Shown: one piece after another, positions 8,398 through 12,295 of the stretch
Layout of the letters: every line of letters begins with the position of its first letter
How positions within the stretch are numbered: the first letter of the stretch is position 1
Assembly (NCBI GenBank): GCA_002311335.1
Contig: DBZX01000015.1
Coordinates: 36,546-48,840, forward strand
Length of the DNA: 12,295 nt
Source: a bacterium UBP10_UBA1149
Lineage (GTDB): Bacteria > Desulfobacterota > Binatia > UBA1149
Reading direction: 5' to 3'
Position numbers and translations under genes: made by a program
Notes under the pieces: model-generated
What the model was told of the DNA's origin: nothing
The model's database searches: none
What the model saw: only the letters and a program-made list of their open reading frames with translations

Positions 8398-9057
8398 ATG
8401 GCAAAGTACCAACACCACGACGCGGCCTGGCGAAGGGCAAAAGACGAGGGGCTGCGATCCCGGGCGGCTCTCAAGCTGCGCGAGATTGACGGCAAGTTCC
8501 GTGTTTTTCGTCGCGGTGGCAGGGTGCTCGATCTCGGCTGCTGGCCCGGGGGTTGGCTGCAGGTCGCCGCCGCGGCCGTGGGTGGGCGTGGGCGGGTTGT
8601 GGGAGTTGACCTGCTGGCCGTGGACAAACTCGAGATCGCCAACGTCGTCACCCTGGTTGGCGATCTCGCCGATGAAGCCGTCTGCCGGGAGTTGCTCGAA
8701 GAGCTGGGCGGAACCGCCGACCTGGTGTTGAGCGACATGTCGCCTTCGCTGAGCGGCGTGCGCGACGCCGATCGAGCGCGGCACGAGCGCCTGGTCGAGC
8801 TTGCGATAGCCGTTGCCGGTAGGACTCTATCCGGGGGCGGTGTACTGGTCGTAAAATTGTTCGCCGACATACCGCAGGAAATAACGGCCGGACTGCGCGC
8901 GGATTTTGACAAGGTGTCGCGCTTCAAGCCGCCCACCACGAGGAAGGGTTCGCGCGAGATTTACCTGGTGGCGCGCGGGTATCGAAAGCAGCGCGAGGCC
9001 CCGCCGCCTGGCGCCGGGACGGTCGCTGATGAACGCGGGGATACGAAGGTTCAGTAG
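8398..9057 (+). CDS. rlmE: 23S rRNA 2'-O-methyltransferase RlmE (FtsJ/RrmJ family)
   Basis: RlmE uses S-adenosylmethionine to methylate the 2'-hydroxyl of U2552 in the A-loop of 23S rRNA, a late step in large-subunit assembly. The 219-residue protein begins with RSRAALKLREID (20-31), then the SAM-binding motif VLDLGCWPGGW (43-53), the acidic GVDLLAVD, GDLADE, LVLSDMSP (109-116) and GGGVLVVKLF (146-155), ending with SREIYLVARGY. The K-D-K-E catalytic tetrad is present as Lys26, Asp113, Lys153 and Glu187. The canonical glycine in DLGAAPGGW-like motifs is kept, although Ala-Ala is replaced by Cys-Trp. A polar tail of about 25 residues extends past the core. The gene is divergent from the helicase. 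Its TAG stop shares a base with the GTG start of the next gene, so the two are probably translationally coupled. Confidence 0.93.
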   Translation: MAKYQHHDAAWRRAKDEGLRSRAALKLREIDGKFRVFRRGGRVLDLGCWPGGWLQVAAAAVGGRGRVVGVDLLAVDKLEIANVVTLVGDLADEAVCRELLEELGGTADLVLSDMSPSLSGVRDADRARHERLVELAIAVAGRTLSGGGVLVVKLFADIPQEITAGLRADFDKVSRFKPPTTRKGSREIYLVARGYRKQREAPPPGAGTVADERGDTKVQ

Positions 9058-9929
9058 TGGACGGTGTCGAAGTACTGAGGACGGTAGCGCCGGTCTTTCT
9101 GCTGGCCGGCGTGGGGTGGGGGCTGGCTCACTGGCGCAGGCTGTCGATAGACACGCTCACCGAGGTGGTCATGTACGTTGGCGCGCCCTGCCTGGTGTTC
9201 TCATCTCTATCGAGCGGTACAGTTCACGCGGCCGAGACGGGCACGCTGGTGGCCGCCTGCCTGGTCCTGGTCGGCGGCACGGCGTTGGTGGCCAAGCTGT
9301 TGTTCGCTGCCTCGGGCAGCCGGCCGGGCTCCTACCTTCTGCCGGCCATGTTCATGAACGCCGGCAACATGCTGCTGCCCCTGTGCCTGTTCGCGTTCGG
9401 CGACGAAGGGTTGGTGCGCGGGGTGATAGTGTTCGCGACGATGTCGGTTTTGATGAGTTCGCTCGGTGTCTACGTGGCCGGCGGCAAGCGTCCGGGCGAA
9501 GTTTTTCGCCTTCCGTATATTTACGCAGCTGTTGCCGGACTGGCGGTGGGCTGGACCGGGGTCGAGCTGCCCGAGCCGGCGCAGAGGTCGGTCGCGCTGC
9601 TGGGCGATCTCGCGATTCCGCTTATGCTGTTGGCTCTCGGCGCGCGTTTGCAGCAGCAGGCCGTACCCTCGCTGAAAGGACCCCTGCTGGCCACCGTCTC
9701 GCGTATGGGCGGCGGCTACCTCGTCGCGTTGCTCTTTGTCTGGGTCACCGGCGTGGACGGGGTGACCCGCAGCGTGCTCATGCTGGTGTCGGTAATGCCG
9801 TCGGCTGTCATAAACTTTGTCTTTGCCCAGAAATATGGCGACGGCGCCAGCGAGGTAGCGGCCACCGTTTTTGTGAGCACCCTGGTATCACTGGTCGCCA
9901 TCCCCCTGGTGCTGGCCTTCGGGCTCTGA
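9057..9929 (+). CDS. AEC-family permease (auxin efflux carrier-like transporter)
   Basis: A 290-residue inner-membrane protein with about nine or ten hydrophobic segments in the two-half arrangement of the AEC family. In bacteria such proteins move malonate, malate or other organic acids, or have unknown substrates. Supporting signatures are the opening VAPVFLLAGVGWGLAHWRR, the APCLVFSSL segment, FMNAGNMLLPLCLFAFGDEG in the first-half crossover region, the polar linker AGGKRPGEVFRLP, LLGDLAIPLMLLALGARL in the second half, and a closing VMPSAVINFVFAQKYG. The start is GTG 9057-9059, whose first base is the last base of the rlmE stop (TAGTG). No separate ribosome site is needed if translation is coupled. 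The substrate cannot be predicted; linkage to rlmE is not informative about it. Confidence 0.85.
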   Translation: MDGVEVLRTVAPVFLLAGVGWGLAHWRRLSIDTLTEVVMYVGAPCLVFSSLSSGTVHAAETGTLVAACLVLVGGTALVAKLLFAASGSRPGSYLLPAMFMNAGNMLLPLCLFAFGDEGLVRGVIVFATMSVLMSSLGVYVAGGKRPGEVFRLPYIYAAVAGLAVGWTGVELPEPAQRSVALLGDLAIPLMLLALGARLQQQAVPSLKGPLLATVSRMGGGYLVALLFVWVTGVDGVTRSVLMLVSVMPSAVINFVFAQKYGDGASEVAATVFVSTLVSLVAIPLVLAFGL

Positions 9930-9993
9930 AAGCAGCACCGCCCTTTATTCGCGGGGACAGGCACGCCCTCTGGCGCAAGCAGGCAACAGCCCG

Positions 9994-9999
9994 TATCAT
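9994..9999 (+). promoter_or_regulatory. Candidate -10 element close to the M20 peptidase start
   Basis: TATCAT matches five of six -10 consensus positions and ends 11 bases before ATG 10011 and five before GTG 10005. No convincing -35 lies 16-18 bases upstream, where the sequence is G+C-rich. If used, transcription would begin at or just before the start codon. This is a single short motif, so the evidence is thin. Confidence 0.25.
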
Positions 10000-10010
10000 G
10001 CACGGTGGCT

Positions 10011-11483
10011 ATGAGTAGTATCAACAGACTTGCCCTGTCCTTGTTCAGCTGCCTGCTGGTGTTGCCAGGCGCTCTGTTGTCAGCCCCGGCGATGGCCCAG
10101 GGGGCGCCGGCCGTTCGCACCGGTATAGAAGAAGTCGCTGCCAAGGCGGGTGTCCAGGCTCTCCGCCGGGCGGCGACAGCCCGGGCCAGCAGTCGCGCGG
10201 TCGAACTGCTGTCGCGCTACGTACGCATCGACACCGTAAATCCACCGGGCAACGAGTTGCGTGGCGCACAGTTTCTCGCGTCGGTACTTGAAGAGTCGGG
10301 CATAAACGCACGAGTGTTCGAGTCGCGTCCCGGCAGGGGCAACGTCTACGCGCGCTTGCGAGGCGACGGCAGCCGGCGGCCGGTAATCCTGTTGAGTCAC
10401 ATCGACGTGGTTCCAGCTGATCCTGAGCAGTGGAGCGTTCCTCCCTTCGAGGCCGTCGTCAAGGACGGGTCGCTATACGGGCGCGGGGTGCTCGACTGCA
10501 AGGGCGTCACCACCATACAGTTGCTCGCTATGCTGGCCCTGAAGGAGTCGGGCACAACCCTGTCGCGGGACATTATCTTCCTGGCCACGGCGGACGAGGA
10601 AACCGGCGGTCGCTGGGGTGCCGCTTGGATGCTTGATAACCACTACGACCTGCTCGGCGACGCCGAGTTTGTGCTCAACGAGGGTGGGTTCATTAACCGC
10701 GACCCGGGCAAACCGCTGGTGTTCAAGCTCGGCGTGGCCGAAAAGAGCCCGTGCTGGTTTCGCGTGATAGCCACCGGCGAGCCCGGGCACGGTTCGCGAC
10801 CCGCCGCCGAGACGGCGGTCACGAGGCTGGTAGACGCGCTGGCCAAGCTTACTGCGCGCGAGAAAAAGATCGAGGTCGGCCCGGTAGTGGCCGGTTATTA
10901 CGCGGCCTACGCGGCCTTGGACGAAGAGCACGCCCGGCAGTATCGCCAGCTGGAGCGTTCCCTGGAGTCAGTCGAGTTCAGGGACTGGTTCATGGCCGAT
11001 CCGGCCGCGGCCGCGCTGGTGACCGACACCGTGGCGCCCACGATGCTCGAGGGTTCGGTCAAGACCAACATCATCCCGGCGACCGCGACCGCCCAGGTAG
11101 ACAGCCGCTTGCTGCCCGGCCACGATTGCGTTTCGTTTCTGTCAGAGATTCGCCAGGCCGTCGGTGGGCCAAACGTCCGGATAGAACCCATCCTCAGCTT
11201 CGCGTCGACCCAGTCGCCGATGAACAACGAGTTGACCGAGGCGGTCGAACGGGTGGCCGCCGCAATGGACGAGCGATCGATAGTACTGCCCGCCCTGCTG
11301 GGCGGTTTTACCGACAGCCACTATTTCAGGGAGAAGGGTATCCACGCCTACGGCATGGTTCCACTGGAAACTTCGCCTGAGGAACGTGCAACTCTGCACG
11401 GTCCCGACGAGCGCGTTTCGGTATCGTCGTTGCAGGATGCTGTCGGGCGCATGGTCGACCTGTTGCTCGAACTCGGCGGCTGA
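10011..11483 (+). CDS. Exported M20-family metallopeptidase (M20/M25/M40 hydrolase)
   Basis: A predicted zinc-dependent exopeptidase or amidohydrolase acting outside the cytoplasm on small peptides or acylated amino acids; the exact substrate is unknown. The 490-residue protein starts with a clear signal peptide (Arg6, hydrophobic 8-24, cleavage after AMA near 29) and a linker of about 30 residues. The binuclear zinc site is complete: SHIDVVP (His130), GRGVLDCKG (bridging Asp162), ADEETGG (catalytic Glu196, ligand Glu197), LNEGG (Glu224) and ATLHGPDE (His463). GEPGHGSRP (about 257-265) marks the dimerisation lid domain, with KTNIIPATATAQVDSRLLPG following. The start is ATG 10011; an in-frame GTG at 10005 would add two residues, and neither has a good ribosome site. 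It lies 81 bases after the permease, so it may have its own promoter. Confidence 0.9.
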   Translation: MSSINRLALSLFSCLLVLPGALLSAPAMAQGAPAVRTGIEEVAAKAGVQALRRAATARASSRAVELLSRYVRIDTVNPPGNELRGAQFLASVLEESGINARVFESRPGRGNVYARLRGDGSRRPVILLSHIDVVPADPEQWSVPPFEAVVKDGSLYGRGVLDCKGVTTIQLLAMLALKESGTTLSRDIIFLATADEETGGRWGAAWMLDNHYDLLGDAEFVLNEGGFINRDPGKPLVFKLGVAEKSPCWFRVIATGEPGHGSRPAAETAVTRLVDALAKLTAREKKIEVGPVVAGYYAAYAALDEEHARQYRQLERSLESVEFRDWFMADPAAAALVTDTVAPTMLEGSVKTNIIPATATAQVDSRLLPGHDCVSFLSEIRQAVGGPNVRIEPILSFASTQSPMNNELTEAVERVAAAMDERSIVLPALLGGFTDSHYFREKGIHAYGMVPLETSPEERATLHGPDERVSVSSLQDAVGRMVDLLLELGG

Positions 11484-11486
11484 CGG

Positions 11487-11523
11487 CGGTCGCCGGGCTG
11501 GCCCGCAAGCCCGTGGGCGACCG
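11487..11523 (+). terminator. Long bulged hairpin just after the M20 gene, possible terminator
   Basis: The arms CGGTCGCC (11487-11494) and GGCGACCG (11516-11523) pair perfectly, and the inner arms GGGCT (11495-11499) and AGCCC (11508-11512) extend the stem across a three-base bulge, leaving an eight-base loop. The structure begins three bases after the TGA stop. There is no T-run after it, so it is not a textbook intrinsic terminator. It may work as a 3' stabiliser or as a T-less terminator in this G+C-rich genome. Confidence 0.5.
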
Positions 11524-11622
11524 GGGGCTGTGCAGTAGCGGCCACGTTTAGGGCGTTGCCTGAAAATATTGTGCCGTGGTGTTTGCCCCCCGGGTGCATT
11601 CGATAGTATCCTTGACCGATGG

Positions 11623-11641
11623 ACCCGCGCTGTTGGCGGGT
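11623..11641 (+). other. Small hairpin upstream of the repeat-containing gene
   Basis: ACCCGC (11623-11628) and GCGGGT (11636-11641) form a perfect six-base stem around a seven-base loop, about 60 bases before the start at 11702. It lies within the 218-base gap between the peptidase and the last gene. That gap otherwise holds the hairpin at 11487-11523, a weak TAGTAT (11604-11609) that could be a -10, and no recognisable gene. The stem is visible; the role is unknown. Confidence 0.3.
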
Positions 11642-11701
11642 GCCGGCTGGTCGAGGGACCGGTAGTGGTTGTGAGTGGAGAGATGAGGAGGCGGCAGGCT
11701 A

Positions 11702-12295
11702 ATGGCCGATTACGGCACCGGTTCTACGAGTTTTATGAAATCAGTAACGAGTTTTCTGGACGCACTGCGAAGCTTTGAGGGGGAAGCCGCGATGCTCATG
11801 GGCAAGGCGGCTGCGGGCAAGCGGGGGCTGAATATCCCCGGGCTGAATATTCCCGGGCTGAATCTGCCGGGCTTGGGCCTCCTGGGCGCCGGGGTATCCA
11901 CGGCGGCCGTGGCCAGCCTGAGGAGCCTGCTGTCGGGCAGCGCCGAGGGGAGAGCGAGGGCTTCGGCTGGTGGCCTGGGCCGCGCGGGCCTGGTGGCCCT
12001 GCTGGGACTGGCCGACCGTGATTCGCTGGAGGAACTGAGCCGGGAGCTCGGTGACCTGGGCGGGCAGGTAAGCGAACTCAGGGAGCGCGAGCTTGCCACC
12101 GCCGGGATTCTTGGCCAGCTCAGGGCGCGCGCAGCGAGGTTTGAGTCGGCCGTTGACGGCTTGGCGAGGGTGCAGGGAAGAAGCTGCGCCGTGCAGGATC
12201 GCAGGCAGAAAGACAGCGACGGCTTTCGTGAACTCGTGCAGTCGCGTGACGACCACGTCACCCGCCTTCTGCGTGACACCAGTGCCCAGCGTGGG
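11702..12295 (+). CDS. Unrecognised protein with GLN(I/L)P repeats and a charged helical tail (3' end beyond window)
   Basis: I do not recognise this gene. The frame is open for 198 codons to the right edge. ATG 11702 is preceded by AGGAGG (11686-11691) at ten-base spacing, a good ribosome site for this window. Residues 1-41 are polar with an amphipathic helix (FMKSVTSFLDALRSFEGEA). Residues 42-61 are three GLN(I/L)P units plus GLGLL. Residues 62-103 are Gly/Ala/Leu-rich with a hydrophobic LVALLGL. From about 107 on, the chain is charged and helical (ELSRELGDLGGQVSELRERE and beyond) with heptad-like leucines, probably coiled coil. There is no signal peptide. The layout is loosely like granule- or surface-associated proteins such as phasins, but that is only an analogy. 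The competing minus-strand frame over the same bases is Ser/Pro/Arg-rich and looks like a shadow. Confidence 0.7.
   Translation, partial: MADYGTGSTSFMKSVTSFLDALRSFEGEAAMLMGKAAAGKRGLNIPGLNIPGLNLPGLGLLGAGVSTAAVASLRSLLSGSAEGRARASAGGLGRAGLVALLGLADRDSLEELSRELGDLGGQVSELRERELATAGILGQLRARAARFESAVDGLARVQGRSCAVQDRRQKDSDGFRELVQSRDDHVTRLLRDTSAQRG
11825..11884 (+). repeat. In-frame tandem 15-base repeat encoding GLN(I/L)P
   Basis: Three consecutive 15-base units start at 11825, 11840 and 11855 (GGGCTGAATATCCCC, then one- to three-base variants). A fourth, degenerate unit at 11870-11884 encodes GLGLL. Units 1 and 2 differ by one base, pointing to recent duplication. The unit length is a multiple of three, so changes in copy number keep the frame. 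Confidence 0.85.

Noticed and set aside
11569..11778. A 69-codon plus-strand frame before the last gene
   Set aside because: It overlaps the better-supported frame from 11702, which has AGGAGG at good spacing. The early part has no coding character.
11710..12279. A 189-codon minus-strand frame over the last gene
   Set aside because: Its product is Ser/Arg/Pro-rich with a mirrored image of the repeat. The plus frame has a ribosome site and sensible helical content.

Overview
The window is a high-G+C stretch, roughly two-thirds G+C by eye. It comes from a Gram-negative bacterium, judging by cytochrome c maturation genes and two exported proteins with Sec-type signal peptides. The CcmE variant (CxxxY haem-binding motif), the divergent UvrA and the small exported protein suggest an uncultured delta-type or related proteobacterial lineage, but no taxonomic marker here fixes that. 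The region looks like ordinary chromosome. I see no transposase, integrase, phage gene, CRISPR array, toxin pair or defence cassette.

Layout. 1-1226 (minus): ccmE followed by the N-terminal part of ccmF, overlapping by ATGA; ccmF runs off the left edge. 1355-1429 (minus): tRNA-Gly(CCC) with encoded CCA and a strong promoter. 1543-2001 (plus): dCMP deaminase. 2035-4788 (minus): UvrA-family ABC ATPase, convergent with the deaminase. 4914-5627 (plus): PgeF/YfiH-family laccase-domain protein. 5670-5993 (plus): small exported protein of unknown function. 6043-8304 (minus): UvrD/PcrA helicase. 8398-11483 (plus): rlmE, an AEC-family permease whose start overlaps the rlmE stop, and an exported M20 metallopeptidase. 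A long hairpin follows the peptidase. 11702-12295 (plus): an unrecognised gene with a tandem GLN(I/L)P repeat and a charged helical tail, open at the right edge.

Most genes are housekeeping: DNA repair (uvrA, uvrD/pcrA), dTTP precursor supply, rRNA methylation, haem attachment to c-type cytochromes, and envelope or peptide turnover. They are not one pathway. Only ccmE-ccmF and rlmE-permease show tight co-transcription signs. The most informative biology is the CxxxY CcmE, which points to the variant System I cytochrome c pathway, and the repeat-bearing partial gene at the right edge. No whole new system is evident.
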